Shown here: positions 11,281 through 23,700 of the stretch, one piece after another
How the letters are laid out: the number at the start of each line of letters is the position of its first letter
How positions within the stretch are numbered: position 1 is the stretch's first letter
Assembly: GCA_948474755.1 (NCBI GenBank)
Contig: CAOLHI010002119.1
Coordinates: 1-64,000, forward strand
Direction of reading: 5' to 3'
Source of the DNA: Ctenosaura bakeri
Taxonomy: Eukaryota > Chordata > Lepidosauria > Squamata > Iguanidae
DNA: 64,000 nt
Program-made: the position numbers and the translations under genes
The notes under the pieces: model-generated
What the model saw: the letters and a program-made list of their open reading frames with translations, nothing else
What the model was told of the DNA's origin: nothing
Database searches by the model: none

Positions 11281-11577
11281 GGCCCTATTGCATAAGCCAG
11301 GTAATTTGCAGTTGCATCAGGATAACAGTGCCTTCTGTTAGGGCTTCCAGTATGACATGGTTGCTCTTTTGTTGTTGGAAAACAGTTTTAGAAGTGAAAA
11401 ATCCATTAATGACCTCCTTTCCTGCTTCTGTCACACTATGACTCCCTATGCAAAAGTTCAGTTGCACTTTTATTCTGATTTTGGGTGGCTATGCTTTGGG
11501 TGGGAAAACTATTGATCACAGTGAGATACAGCTCTGTTCTGGAGTCACTACAACACTATAGTGTGCTAAGCACCTCA

Positions 11578-11634
11578 TATCTCTCTCTCTCTCTGTCTCT
11601 CTCTCTCTTACTCACACACACACACAGTCACACA
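11578..11634. repeat. (CT)n then (CA)n microsatellite
   Basis: TCTCTCTCTCTCTGTCTCTC followed by ACTCACACACACACACA. Confidence 0.9.
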
Positions 11635-11907
11635 CACTGCTGAAAATGTAAAAGGAAAGGCTTACAGTTTAAAAAAGAACTTATTTTGATAACCCTTTAG
11701 ACATACTAACAACTGCCACATGAAAGCCAGGGACAGATCAGATAGATAGTTCAGTGGTTGTTTACTTTCTTCTGCCAATGATTGGTTAAGTCTGGGAACT
11801 CTGATCTCTCTAGGTCAGGAATCTGCCCCCCCCCCAAACACACACACAAAGAAAGAAAGGCCTTTTTTAAAGAGCAGATTGTTTTCATTTGTATTTATTT
11901 GGGGGGA

Positions 11908-11939
11908 TGTGTGTGTGTGTGTGCGCGCGCGTGCGCACC
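11908..11939. repeat. (TG)n(CG)n Z-DNA-prone microsatellite
   Basis: Perfect alternation of purine and pyrimidine through TGTGTGTGTG into GCGCGCGCGTGCGCA, within the DNA transposon. Confidence 0.9.
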
Positions 11940-12132
11940 AAACAATAAAAAGGGGCAAGGATAATGTCTCAGGGGAGCTAGTGTGTGCGCTGTCCAAAAT
12001 GCTGTGTGATACAGTTTTACTGGAAGTGGAATGGTTCTGAAGGTGCTCAGAGAAAGAGAGAAATTCCAATTAAATAGCATTTTTACAGACAACACAATTG
12101 TAAGAGGGAGAGGAGCCTCATGCAATAGGGTC

Positions 12133-12205
12133 CTCAGTCTAAGAGCAAGGCAGTGGCAAACTGCCAGTAAATCCTGCCAAGAAACCCCATGGTAGGGTCA
12201 CCTGA
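12133..12205 (+). mobile_element. tRNA-derived SINE, right half
   Basis: TAAGAGCAAGGCAGTGGCAA, AATCCTGCCAAGAAACCCCA and GGTAGGGTCACC continue the SINE interrupted at 11280. The Bov-B-like end is mostly lost. Confidence 0.7.
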
Positions 12206-14879
12206 AACAAGCTTGGTTTCCCACCCAATCTCTTTAGACTGAGAGATTGGGGGTCCTTGCTAATTTGCTTCTTTCTGGGGTCAACTTCATCATCTTCTAG
12301 TTGCCCTGACATCTTACTTGTAATCGTGGTTAAAACCAGATAGGTAGAATTAACAGCAATATTTCACTTAAGCATTCTTAATTGCAGGATATGTATATGG
12401 GATAATGAGCATGCTATTTAGTAAGCGTTTAGTTTATTTACACACAGACATATACATTTCTCTTAGAGAGAATCACATATATGGCAATGTCTAGGTGCTT
12501 GTCTTGTACTTCACTGCATGGAATATAGGACAGCAAACATTTTTGAGTATCATCACATTCTTTCATACTTCCACAGGATCTGTTAAAAACATTAATCACA
12601 TTATAGTACATGGCAAGTCAGCAGTTATACTTTAATCTTAAACCATATAGTTTTAGCCATTTGTCCTTTCATCACAGTGAGAACTTTATCACTCTGGCAT
12701 AGCCTAATTAAGGCTTACCAGCAATAGCTACCACCATGTCTGGGGAGTTAATAAATATGAACAGCATTATCAGCTTGATAGCTATGTGGCAGCCCTCGCT
12801 TCATATGTTGGAGATTGGCAGAACCAGTCTTAATTGCTACTTCCTCTTTATTCCTTTTATTCTCTCCCTAGCTTCTGCCCAGCCTAACAGTGATTCCATC
12901 TGGTCCAATGCAATAAGAGATCTCTAGTGAACCTTATTTGTATCAACAATCCTCTCCTCAAATCAGATTGCTAAGGATAATATAAACAAACCATGCATAG
13001 TTAAATCTTGACTTTTGGCAGTCATCCAGCCTGATTGCATCAGCCACTTGATTGCATCAGTTATCACAGCACCTGCCACCAGTTTATTCTCAGTCATGTC
13101 TAGAAGACCCTCTTGTAATTTATTTGCACTTAACAAATACACTGCCCATAAGTAATCACTGGGCTCTCAACAGCACATACATACACATTCTAATATATCT
13201 ATCTTTCTGCATTTTATCTTAAGCCTTGCATTTCGTATCCTACAGGTTATATTTTACATGTTATTTTCTGACCTCAAGGATGGCAACTAAAATAAATCTG
13301 GTCTGAAACATGCTTTAAGTCTGAGTTGACCTGAAAGCAAATAGTAACAATAATCTCAGCTCTAAGAGGTGCTTCACTCCCTCAGGACAATATTCCACCA
13401 AGGCATACGTTGTCCTTCAGCACATGGAAAAGGTCTGCATGCCTACTACGTACCAGTGATGTTTTCTCTTTCTGGTAACTTTTGCCTCCCAAGATGTAGG
13501 AGGCTGGACTTTACTAGCATTTCAGGTTGAGATGAAAATACTCTTAAAACTGAAGATTTTATAGCTCTATTACATGGCTGAAAACTAAATAGTAGCAGAC
13601 ACTGTCACACTATCTGCAGCACATGAAGCTGCTTGATACAACACCTTTCAAAGTTCTGTCCACAGAAAGCTGTACTATCCGCACATTACATCTAGTGAGT
13701 AAGATATGGAGGAAATTGCAACCCACTGGCTTACAGATTCATCCCCCACAAAGCTGATTATCTTCTCTCTGGCTGCCCGATCAATTTCTGCCAACTTGCC
13801 TGGCAGTGGAAGTAGTTCACATATCTCACAGTGCAAGCATTTTGCCAAGAGATGACATTAAAAGAAGAGAACCATGTCATTAAATGTTGAACCTGTATAC
13901 ATAAGTGGATGTTTTGGTCTAAAGTGAAGATGAGATGTTATACCAGTACAGTGGCTTGGGAAATGGCCTGCTGGCAGGTCATCTACATAGGCATCTAAGT
14001 CTTTTCAAGGAACTGCTACAGTTTATGTGTAATGGGGGGACAGAATCCCACTGTTAAAAAACCAACCCAGAAGGATCTTAAGTACTGGTTGCCTCTCACA
14101 AAACTGTAGAAAGTTTATGTTTATGCCTGCTTCTGCACTAAAACTGTATCTTGGTTAAACACAAATACTTTAATGAATCCACCAATATAATTGAAGGTAC
14201 ATACCTAACAGCCAAAGATTCTGAAACTTATTTCCAATAGAAAGAATATTGGGGAGGCATAATTGAACATCTGCCAATTTATGAAGTGCAGTCAAAACTA
14301 CATGTTTTTAGGAACCAAACTGCAGAAAATGAATCTTCTTTGTAATCTGCAGGCATCTCTCTTAGCAGAAGTTCATGATGGTTTTGCCCGAGGGGATGAG
14401 GTGGGGGAAAGCATTTAAACTTAATGGCCATGAAAATGATGAGGCCAAAAACAGAGTTGCTAAGAGCTTGCAATTACATTACCTAAATACCTCCAAGTCC
14501 CCAAGACGGATAAGCAACTCTGACAAGCATCACTGGTTTTATTGTTTTTATTCCCTTGAAGTTCTATTTTACCATTATTATTACTACAATAAACTTATCG
14601 AATAAGTTAATTCTTCCAAATTTCAACACCTTGACAAACATCTCTGCAACATAATGTGGGTCACTTTTTCCCCTGCCAAAATCAGAGTTCCTGCAAGCCT
14701 AATAATGCTTATGTACCTTAAAAGTCTGCCATTCTTTTATTTGATATTTTCAAGTGTGTCAAGGAACACAGGTTTCCAAGTCACAAATTACTTAATGCGG
14801 TCATGTATTTTTTAAAAAATTACAGTTCTTTTTATTGCCCAAGAACTTTTTTCAGAATTATTAATAAGTATTTCCAATT
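12206..14879. other. Intronic DNA, nothing recognised
   Basis: A small perfect foldback (CCCAATCTCT..AGAGATTGGG, 12224..12251, 8-nt loop) is at its left edge. The rest is single-copy-looking, with no exon or repeat I can name. Confidence 0.5.
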
Positions 14880-15394
14880 GAGAGCCAATGAGCATCTGAG
14901 TGTTGTATTAGGACTCCGAGAGACCCTATGGAAACCCACTGGGTGATATTGGGCAAGTCACTTTCTCCCAGCCTCAGAGGAAGGCAATGGGAAACCCACT
15001 CTGAACAAATTTGGCCAAGAAAGGTCACCTGGTATGGATGTATCTGCCTTCACAGAAGGCAGACACACACACATTATTGTTGGGAATGCCTTGATGGTGT
15101 AGTCTGGCATGACAAGGTGTTGGACTCAACCAGCATTATGATTATATGAGTCTAAGTCACCTGTTGATTTATGGCAATCTCATGAATTCCATAAGGTTTT
15201 CTTACACAAGAATACTTAGAGATGGTTTTGCCAGTTCCTTCCACTGAAATATAGCCTAAAACACCCGGTATTCATTGGTGGTCTTGCATCCAAGAACTAA
15301 CCGAGGCTGACACTGCTTATCTTCCAAGATTTGATGGAATCTGGTGTCTTTAGGGTATCTAGGTCAGAAATGACTTGAGGGCATACAACAACAA
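14880..15394 (+). mobile_element. tRNA-derived SINE(s), interrupted by a 5S SINE
   Basis: GAGCCAATGAGCATCTGAGT, GGAAACCCACTGGGTGATAT, CTTTCTCCCAGCCTCAGAGG and GGCAATGGGAAACC form the body. The Bov-B-like end TCTAGGTCAGAAATGACTTG then GGGCATACAACAACAAAC is displaced to 15358..15394 by an antisense 5S SINE. A second, degraded head-like segment (GATGGTGTAGTCTGG..TGTTGGACTCAAC) at 15091..15130 suggests two overlapping copies. Confidence 0.7.
15160..15357 (-). mobile_element. 5S rRNA-derived SINE, antisense, with target duplication
   Basis: The reverse complement has the 5S-like AATCTTGGAAGATAAGCAGT, GCAAGACCACCAATGAATAC, TATATTTCAGTGGAAGGAAC and GGCAAAACCATC, then ATAAATCAACAGGTGAC at its 3' end. 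It is flanked by TCTAAGTCA (15151..15159) and TCTAGGTCA (15358..15366), a 9-bp target-site duplication with one mismatch. Confidence 0.82.
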
Positions 15395-16250
15395 ACTGTC
15401 CAATTTTCTTTTTTTAATTTCAAAACAGAGGTAGCAGAAGCCTGCCATGATACTATTTACACTGAAAGAAGGAAGAAACCAAGCCACAACTCAGTGCATG
15501 GACCACAGGATAAAATGCCAAGACCTTTTTTGTCTTGACAGGACTGCTCTCATCAGTGGTAATGGGAGAGGGGTGATTCTCCCACCTGAAGTCTCCAAAG
15601 AGTCCTCAGGAGCAATTTGCTTGGAGGTTAACAAAGAGGGAAGAGAGAGGGCCAAAATCCTGTTGTACATGCAGACTTCTTACTCACGTAATGTTGGTTC
15701 TCTACCCTCACCCATATCCAAAATATAAGATCAAATTTGGACCCAAGAAAAAATGTATATATTTACTTATTTATTCAACTATTAATTGTATTAGCTTGCA
15801 ACAAACAGTTTGCACAGGAACTCACCTAAGTGCAGATAAAATACAAGTTTAAAAAAAAAAGAAAATTTGCATACATGATACCAACATTAAAGGCAACACA
15901 ACAATCCATTTAAAATTAGCAGAGAGCAAAACCTACCAGTGATCAACAGATTTCTTTTAAAACTTATATTAGCCACTGTTCAAACTATAGTTCCCAGAGT
16001 GGCTTGAAAGTGACATACGCTAGAATACAAAAACAACCAGTTAAATCTAGCATAGAACAAACACACAGTAATGGACTGGGAAAAAGTTTTAAAAAACGTT
16101 CTCAACTTTGTGCAAAGAAAAGATGGTGCCAAGCAAAATCTTCCGCACTTCCACAAACGAAGTGCTGCAACTGAAAACACTTTTGTTTCTGAGATCTGCT
16201 CACCTTACTTCAGAAGGGACATGGAAATTGATCAGCATGCGGGTTCATGA
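15395..16250. other. Intronic DNA, nothing recognised
   Basis: Includes a small open frame at 15447..15728 with no family motif. A LINE-tail-like TTTACTTATTTATT stretch lies near 15760. Confidence 0.5.
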
Positions 16251-16254
16251 AGGG

Positions 16255-17065
16255 GAAGAAAGTTCTTCAGTCACAGACTGGAGAGCTGGGCCAAAACTAA
16301 CAAAATGAATTTCAACAAGGATTACAAATGTAAGGCAGGAACCTAGCCAGGAAAGATGAAATCCACCAAGGTAGGATGGCTAACACCTGCTTGAAAGTAA
16401 TACATATGAAAAGGGATCTTGGAGTCTTAGTGGACCTCAGGTTAAACATGAATCAACACTGTAAAGTGGAAGCCAACAAAGACAATGCAATTCTAGGTTG
16501 CATCAACTGGAGCAGAGTGTTCAGATCAAGGGAAGTAGTAGTGCCACTCTATTCTGCTCTGATCAGATCTCAACTGAAATACCGTGTTCTGTTCTGGGCA
16601 CCAAAGTTCAAGAAGGATACTGTAAAGCTGGAAAATGTCGAGAGAAGTATGACCAAGATGACCACACATCTGGAAATCAAGCCTTATGAGGAATGACTTA
16701 AAAGATGAGTATGTTAGCTTGCAGAAAAGAAGACTGAGAGGTGGTGTGAGAGCCTTCTTTAAATATCTGAAGGGATGCCATGTAGAAGATGGAATAAACT
16801 TGTTTTCTGTTGCTCTGAGGCTAGAATAGGAACCAACAGATTCAAGTTACAATAAAATAGATTCCACCTAAAGATCAGGAAGAACTTCTTTACTGTTCAG
16901 CAGTGGAATAGGTTTCCTAGGATGGGGAGAGATTTTCCTTCTTTGTAGGTCTTTAAACAGAGATAGCCATCTTTCAGGAATACTGTAGTTGGGTATTCCA
17001 GCATGGCAGAGGTTTGGACTAAATGGTCCTTGTGACTCCTTCCAAGTCTAAGATGTCATGATTCA
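16255..17065 (+). mobile_element. CR1 LINE fragment, old and frameshifted
   Basis: Begins with a LESWAKTNKMNFNKD-like stretch (SWAKTNKMNFN, 16265 on). It continues through KRDLGVLVDLRLNMNQHCKV, AILGCINWSRVFRSREVVVP and LYSALIRSQLKYRVLFWAPK to a stop at 16696. The remaining part (LQKRRLRGG, KYLKGCHVE, LFSVAL) is in other frames with stops, and the 3' end carries a degraded ATGTCATGATTCAT. It is more diverged than the CR1 copies at 505 and 43106, so an older insertion. Confidence 0.85.
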
Positions 17066-17420
17066 TTGCTGGTCATGGTAACACATCTCTTGTTTCCATT
17101 CTGTTTGGAATACTGCAATGTGCTGCGTGTGGGACTGCCTCTGAAAAGTGCTCAGGAACTTCAACTAGCCCAAAAAACTGCAATCAGATTGGGAACTGGG
17201 GCTGGCTACAACTCCGTTGTTGCTCCACTGGTTGCCACTCTGTATCCAGACACATCCAACGAGCTGGTGATGATCTATAAAGCCCTCTAAGATTCTATGA
17301 TCCTGTGCAAACTACCGGGGGGAAAAAGTGAGATCTCTTGCAACAGAAAACCTCATTTATCACCAGTTGGACCTTCCTCTGTGGTGTTTTTTAACTTACA
17401 TGGACTTCTTTACATGGACA
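17066..17420 (+). repeat. L2-like LINE reverse-transcriptase relic
   Basis: One frame reads LEYCNVLRVGLPLKSAQELQ then LAQKTAIRLGTGAGYNSVVA and ends NELVMIYKAL. It lines up with the DYCNSLLAGLP...LQLVQNAAARLLTG...FKVLLLVYKAL segment of L2-type LINEs. It directly follows the old CR1 3' end. Confidence 0.65.
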
Positions 17421-18265
17421 ACTTACATGGACTGCAGGGGCATGAGGGAGGATGAAGGAAGCTGGGTAGGCAATTTGGACAAGAAACATTCACATTTTGT
17501 AATTCTATAGAAAATTGGCTGATCATAGGTCTCTCCTGTGTCTATACTCACTATTGGTTCTGAAGACTCGGATGTGTTGACTTTTTTTTAAAAGGTTAAG
17601 TGTTCCAAAAACTCTACTCTTCAACCACATGGGCCCTGTGCCCCACTCCCATCCAAGAACGAAAAAGAATGTCCTTTAACCAGAACTATAAAATTATCTG
17701 TCTTTTAAAAAGCTTTTTAAAGAAAGTTTGGCTGCAACAGCACTAAACAAAAACAAAAACACAAACAGCCTCTCAGCAAGAATAAAATGTTTTTGTTTGA
17801 GCTGAATATGTTGTGTGAAAAAGGAAATGTCACATGTTTGCTTGTTTGTTTAAAAACTAGAACCACAGGAACAGAAACAGCAACCAACTGGAACATTTCC
17901 TCCATCTGTTTTCCTTCTATGATTCTATCCTAATCCTTTAGGACTTTATAGGTCAGGAACAGGAGGGAAAACAGTACAAATGTTTTAAACCTGATGGTCT
18001 AGGTTTCCTACGTGTATTTTAAAGACACACACCAATATCAACGAGCAGTCCAGTGACACCTCCCCAATATCAGCAATTACTTTCTGATACCTGTACTTTA
18101 CTTTACCCTAACATCAACTTTTGTGACAGCTCTTTCAGCCTTCTTTGGCATGAAGCACTATTCACTGTAGATGAACTCTTCCATACATGAATTAAAAATT
18201 ATTTTACTTACTTATAATGTGTTTATATTGCCCAATTATTAAGGTCTGTTTAGCAATTTGAAGGA
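17421..18265. other. Intronic DNA, nothing recognised
   Basis: No exon or named repeat. A short CTATGATTCTATCC at about 17917 resembles a CR1 terminus, but the body is not convincing. Confidence 0.5.
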
Positions 18266-18267
18266 GT

Positions 18268-18500
18268 GCGTGTTGTGGTTGTTGTTGTTGCTGCTGTTTG
18301 CCTTCAAGTTGTTTCTGATTCATGGCAGCTCTAAGGCAAACCAATCAAAGAGTTTTCTTCACAAGATTTGTTCAGGGGTGGAGTTCCCTTTGCCTTCCTT
18401 CGAGACAGACAGAATGTGACTTGCCCAAGGTCTGCCAGTGGGTTTCCACAGCTGAGCGGGCATTCAAACCCTGGTCTCCTAGTCCAGGGCCCAAACCACT
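18268..18500 (-). mobile_element. tRNA-derived SINE with Bov-B-like tail, antisense
   Basis: Plus strand: GTTGTTGTTGCTGCTGTTTG then CCTTCAAGTTGTTTCTGATT and CATGGCAGCTCTAAGGCAAA (tail), GACTTGCCCAAGGTCTGCCA and TTCCACAGCTGAGCGGGC (body), ATTCAAACCCTGG (B box reversed). The extreme head is degraded. Confidence 0.85.
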
Positions 18501-18834
18501 TTTACAAAACATACACACACGTGCATTTTACAAAAGGGAAGATGATTTAACAAGATGATTTTAGAACCTCATTTCTTCAGTGTTGCTTCACATCTCCATC
18601 ACAACAGGTGGCTAATCCTTTCCTGTCAGTCATACTGAAACAGTACAGACCTCATAGTATCACCGTCACATCCAAATGTTGGAAGGCATCCCAACATGTT
18701 AAAAACTGCAGTATCAAAAGCCTTTCACGGAAGCCACATGAGGCCAGGCGCATCGTTGGAGACTAATTTCACAATTGGTAAGTTGATCATGATTTAGAAA
18801 TTCATTAACAAAACTCAAAAGAGAGAGCGGGACA

Positions 18835-18870
18835 AAGAGAAAGAGAGAGAGAGAAGGAGAGAGAGAGAGG
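18835..18870. repeat. (GA)n microsatellite
   Basis: GAGAAAGAGAGAGAGAGAAG followed by GAGAGAGAGAGAG. Confidence 0.85.
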
Positions 18871-18992
18871 CTCCATCTTTGACAAAAGTTCTATGTTCCC
18901 TATGGACACACTGGATTTTCCAGTAACAAAAGATTTAAAAAAAAAAAAAGCCAGATCCAGAAAAAATCTCAGTACACAGGTCTGGACAACTA

Positions 18993-19200
18993 GGGTCCTT
19001 TCACACTACACAGTTATACGACTATGATTCCACTTTAATTGCCTTGGCTATATCCTATGAAACCTGGGGGCTGTAGTTTGGTGAGGTCTCTGGCAGAAAA
19101 TTCTAAATACACTTAGCCTTCCACTTCAGGACTTCATAGGATGCTACCATGGCAGCTAAAGCAGAATCAGTGAGCTATAATTGTATGGTGTGAAAGGGCT
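18993..19200. mobile_element. Palindromic MITE, copy 1
   Basis: The left end GGGTCCTTTCACACTACACA and the reverse complement of the right end AGCCCTTTCACACCATACAA pair. The similarity continues inward (GTTATACGACTATGATTCC; TTGCCTTGGC/CTGCCATGG). It is the most diverged of four related copies (others at 24783, 28133, 35845). Confidence 0.72.
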
Positions 19201-19204
19201 CCAA

Positions 19205-20600
19205 GACGAGACCAGACTTTGGAGGGAAGGAGGAATTTGAGCAAAAAAAAAGGGGGTCTCTCAGCATGTCTTTTTTTTCCTGATTGCATGCATCTCTTTC
19301 TCTGTGCTACTATTGACCACTTGACTTTCTGTGGAATGGGCTGCTGTAGATTCAAACGGCTGACCGGCCTCTGATGGCCTCTTGGCTTCATCTCTTATCT
19401 CTGCCCCACATTCTCCAGGAGACACCAGCTGCTCCTGTTTTTAGTAGTTGACCTCAATTATATTTTGGGGTAGAGATTTTTATGTTCTGATGTTATTATA
19501 TCCATCTTTCTGAATCACTCTCATTGTGTGCCACTGAAGAAATTCTTTCTGTCTGAAGAAGCCCAAATGCTATTACAGTGCATCACCTCAGCATTTTCAG
19601 TTTCTGAAAATGGAAGAATAAAGCTGAGCAGAAAAGTAGATCAGAGAACAGTCATTGTTAAGTCAGTCCCGATCCCTCATTATGAAAGCACCCATGGGAA
19701 TCGTTAGATCAAAGTGTTCCCATATCAAGAATTTTTGTCATAATGGGGATATCTGGTTTGGGCCTTAGTGCAGTCAGACATTTTTAAAACTTCAGGAAAT
19801 TCAACAACAGGTAGCTATTTAATAGGGGGAAATCATGCAGCTACTAAAGGAACAGGTCAGCAGGTAATTCAATGGGAGTAAGTTACCTTTAAATATTTTA
19901 TACTAAAGTAACCCCACTGCGATAATGGCATTCTCATTTTCTAACATGTCCATCAAGATGATATAACCAATAGTGATTTTTTTAAGGGAAAGAAGTTTAT
20001 TAATACTTTAAAAAGGGGGACTTTATTAATACAAAACCCATTAACAGAAAAGACTGATGCGATATTTGATGCTGGAGAGAAGGGTGTAAAGAGCATCAAA
20101 ATTCTGTCTGGATCTTAATATTCCTTTAAAATCACATTTTAAAAATTTATTTGAGTTGGATTATAAATCAAACTGGGAGAAAGCTTTATAATAACTAAAA
20201 TCCATATTAGCATATTAATTGCCAAATGCTACACGTGTGTGTCTCTGTTTAATTTTGATGTCAAGGTGCTGGTGAAGAAAAATGAAGCTATTTCAGCAGT
20301 TTGACAAGACCTTACCATTTGCTGCAGGGATATGAAAAACAAGCTACATGCGCAGTCCTTATATATATTTTTTGTCTGTCTGTGTGTCCTGCCTAAGTCA
20401 TGGGCTCTCTGTTTTGAGAGAGCATGCCTTCGCTTTGTGCATGTTACCACAGTTACATATATTTCAGCTTTTGTGGGGCAGAATCCACTGCCAACTTTCC
20501 CTGCATGGTGCATATGCATCACCACTGAGTTGTAGCTTGGGGAAGTGACTGCATCCACAATGTTGTTGCATTGTCCTAAAGTAGGGGTATCACCAACTTC
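19205..20600. other. Intronic DNA, nothing recognised
   Basis: No exon, RNA gene or named repeat. Overlapping small frames at 20229..20558 lack motifs. Confidence 0.5.
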
Positions 20601-20605
20601 AGCAG

Positions 20606-20725
20606 AGGTGGGAAAACTCTGGCTTTTCAGTTGTTTTGCTCCTCAGCTTGTGCCAGCCCCAGCCAGCAGGCCAAAGGGGAAAGATTATAGTAGTTGAACT
20701 CCAAAAAATCTGAAGTGCCAAAGCT
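20606..20725. repeat. Degraded short foldback repeat
   Basis: GGGAAAACTCTGGCTTTTCA..CAGCCCCAGCCAGCAGGCC..AGTAGTTGAACTCCAAAAAA has the GC-rich centre and GTTGAACTCCAA flank of small squamate foldback elements such as those at 5281 and 53209. The assignment is weak. Confidence 0.35.
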
Positions 20726-20739
20726 TCCTGGCTCCTGGA

Positions 20740-23700
20740 TTTTACAAGTTAGCTGATTTAATCGATGAAATCCCTACAAATATACATTTGGGGGGAAAAA
20801 TCCAGAACTTAGGTAAGTTTCTTTTTGGACTAACAAGTGCCAGAATTTCTCCTGCTGAAAATCATTCTAAGTGAAGCCAGTTTACATTGTTTTCAGATGA
20901 TGCATACAGGCGTCATTGCAGGAAGGAACTCTTGCTTTAAGACTACAGTTACAACCTGCCATGTGTGCAGCATTCCTATTAAAAACCACGTTTAGGGGGC
21001 ATGCCAACTGCATGAAGCCAAAAAAGATCTCCCAAGAAGGAAAAAAAAATACTTTGGCGAATGCTGAAGTCTGCAGATATTCAACAAGTCTTGAGGGGGT
21101 GGAATTCAAGAAACAGCAAGACCATACATTCATATGGAGGGAAGGAAAGAGAGGAAGGAGCAGAGACTGAATACAGAAGTGCATTTTAGATTCCCTAAGA
21201 AGTCTACTCAGCTGGATTCATGCCATATGCAGGAAGGACATGGTACCAGCAAACAGAAGAAGGCAGAGGGAAGGAGAAAGAAATGAGAGGTGGAGAAGAT
21301 GTGCAAGGTCAGAGAACATGAGGAAAAGATATGGAGCACAGAATGTATTTTTGAAAAATTTGGGAACCAACCGCCCTTCCCCCACAAAAAACCCAACTGA
21401 GTGGTGAGCGGGAATGAAAGGTTGGAATCCTGTTGGGTAATCCTGACTGAAGTAGACCCATTGAATAAATTGTGGAACACTGAATCAATACAGAGAGAAA
21501 TCCAGCTTATTCTATGAGTCTATTCTAGCTAGGAGTAACTAGAAGGCATCCTAAAAAAGGTATGTCTCTCAAACTCCTGAACCATGGCACTCCACAATGC
21601 AAATTTTATTAGGACATAATGTAAATGCTAAAAATGTAAAACTCTGCTGCTTGATTTGTGGATAAATGGTACAACTGAGTCCAACAGCCACATTCAAAAA
21701 CAATCTCCCATAGATCCAAGGATAAATAATGGAGAGCAACCAAAGACAATAGTTCTACATACCTGGGGTTTTGTTTGTTTGTTTGTTTTTTGTTTTAGGA
21801 AGACCACACTGACCCACTCCCATGCTCCACAGCAAGCAGCTGTTGAAACAGAGAAGGGCCTCAGACTTATGATGGGGCATGGAAGTCAGCTGCTCAAATG
21901 AGTGAAAACAAAGGTCAGAAAAATTCTATCCATCATGCAGAATACCTTGTGATCACCTGCAAGAACTATTTCTGTGAAGGCAACTGAAAATAACACAAAG
22001 AATGATCATCATATCACAGTGCCAGAATAGTAGGAGCAACCGAAGTTCTCCTCAGTGAATTTTGCTACTGGATGTTCATCTGTTTTCTCCGGCTATTCAA
22101 GATGTTCACTAGACATCTGATCAGCACTTTGGCAACTGAAATTTCAATATTTGACTGACAATTGGTTTCTGCATTTGACAGTATTTTATAGCTGACATGC
22201 AGCTACATCTACTGTTTTACAGTTGACAGTTTATAACATTTCATATTTGATACTTGCCAGAATCAAAACAATCAAGAGATGCCAACAAATCTAAAGCAAC
22301 TGAATATTAAAATAAAACATGGCTCAAAGTTTAAATTTCAAATTTGCCTTCATAATCTGACTGGGAAGATTTCAAATACTTGTGAAAGTTTCATTTAGCT
22401 TAGATTGTAAGAAATTAAATGGAAGGCCTGTAATTTTGGTTCTGAGAGAGAAACCAATTAATAAAAATTCCAAGACACTGAATATTTGACTTGTGGATAG
22501 ATCACCTGCCTGTTACCACAGAGCTTTCTTGTTCAAAACGACAAATAATTTTCTCTCAGTACGTCTGGAAGTATATTAAAATACTCTATATTTAGCAATG
22601 GTAGCACCTTCCTCAAGAACAGTAGGGTTCTACATGCTCCTCACATCCTGCCAAGCTATGTTTTCCACCCAATACCATCCTTGCAAAGCTTTTCTTACCA
22701 GTCACCCTCTATAATTCATACATGAAATCTCTATAAGCAAGTAGCAGTGTACCTTGGAATCAGAGCCTGGCAGAGACAAAGTACTGTATGTGCAATGTGG
22801 TTACCTACAAAGAGTAACTTTTCTTGGGGGCCTAAGGTTAGATAACTTTGTTACATCCTCATTAACAAAAAAGTAGCCCATTGTAACATGTGGAAATGGT
22901 GCTACTTTACTGATGTAATGAGGAATTCTTTTTAGTTGCATTCAAAAGTTGTTGTTGTTGTTGTTCATTTATATCCTGCTTTTTTCTCAATACCGGAGGT
23001 GAAAATGTCTTGAGTAACAAAACAACTTATTTTTTCTAGGCATTTAATGGTACTCTAAGAGGCATTTCAACAGGAATGTTTTATGTTTTAGGCTACTGCT
23101 TCATCAATATCTAAGGTTCATAGAACAAAAAAGTTATAAAAAGGAAGAAGTAATGCAAAGAGTAAAGCAATTAGTAAATTCTAAGTATTTAAAGCAATTA
23201 GTAAATTCTAAGTATCTTCTTAAACACTGCAAACAAGAACAAGTTACTTTTAAAAAGTAATTTCCCAACTCCTGCTCTGAATATTAGGTAGTGAGCGGGG
23301 GGCGGGGGGAGGGAATGGAAAAGTTGAGGTCCTCCTGTTTGACTTGCAAGTTTCCAAGATACATTTATCTGGCCACTGTTGGAACAGAACTATACTGAGA
23401 TACAGGGCTTGTCAGAATTCTCCCTTTCTGACCTAACTGGGATGGTCTCTTGGAGTCTCTTAGGCTTGTTGCGTTGGAAGATTCTAGCATTCTTGCTGAG
23501 CTTATCCTCTCAATGGTGGCTAAGAATTTTATACGCTCTATGACAACCATGGATTTGACCCAACTGGTCTCTGTATCCACTCCCACCTTCTTGATGGGAT
23601 GATAGTGATCTTGGAGTCAAGGAAGTTTCTAGAGATGTATTATCAAGGATAATTCATGACCATATGAGCTTTAGACTCACTGGGACTCAGGGATTTCTCA

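Larger units (their letters stand above)
11281..12132. mobile_element. Non-autonomous DNA transposon of about 850 bp inside a SINE
   Basis: The left end GGCCCTATTGCATAAGCC (11281) is matched by the reverse complement of the right end GGACCCTATTGCATGAGGC (12132), about 18 bp of terminal inverted repeat. A 5-bp flank CTGAG/CTCAG may be the target duplication but is not exact. The interior has no transposase frame and holds CT/CA, poly-C and (TG)n(CG)n microsatellites. The family is unassigned; hAT-like is a guess from the short TIR. Confidence 0.65.

Noticed and set aside
11815..12125. Overlapping frames rich in His/Thr around 11.9 kb
   Set aside because: They translate (CA)n/(TG)n microsatellite and poly-C inside a DNA transposon.
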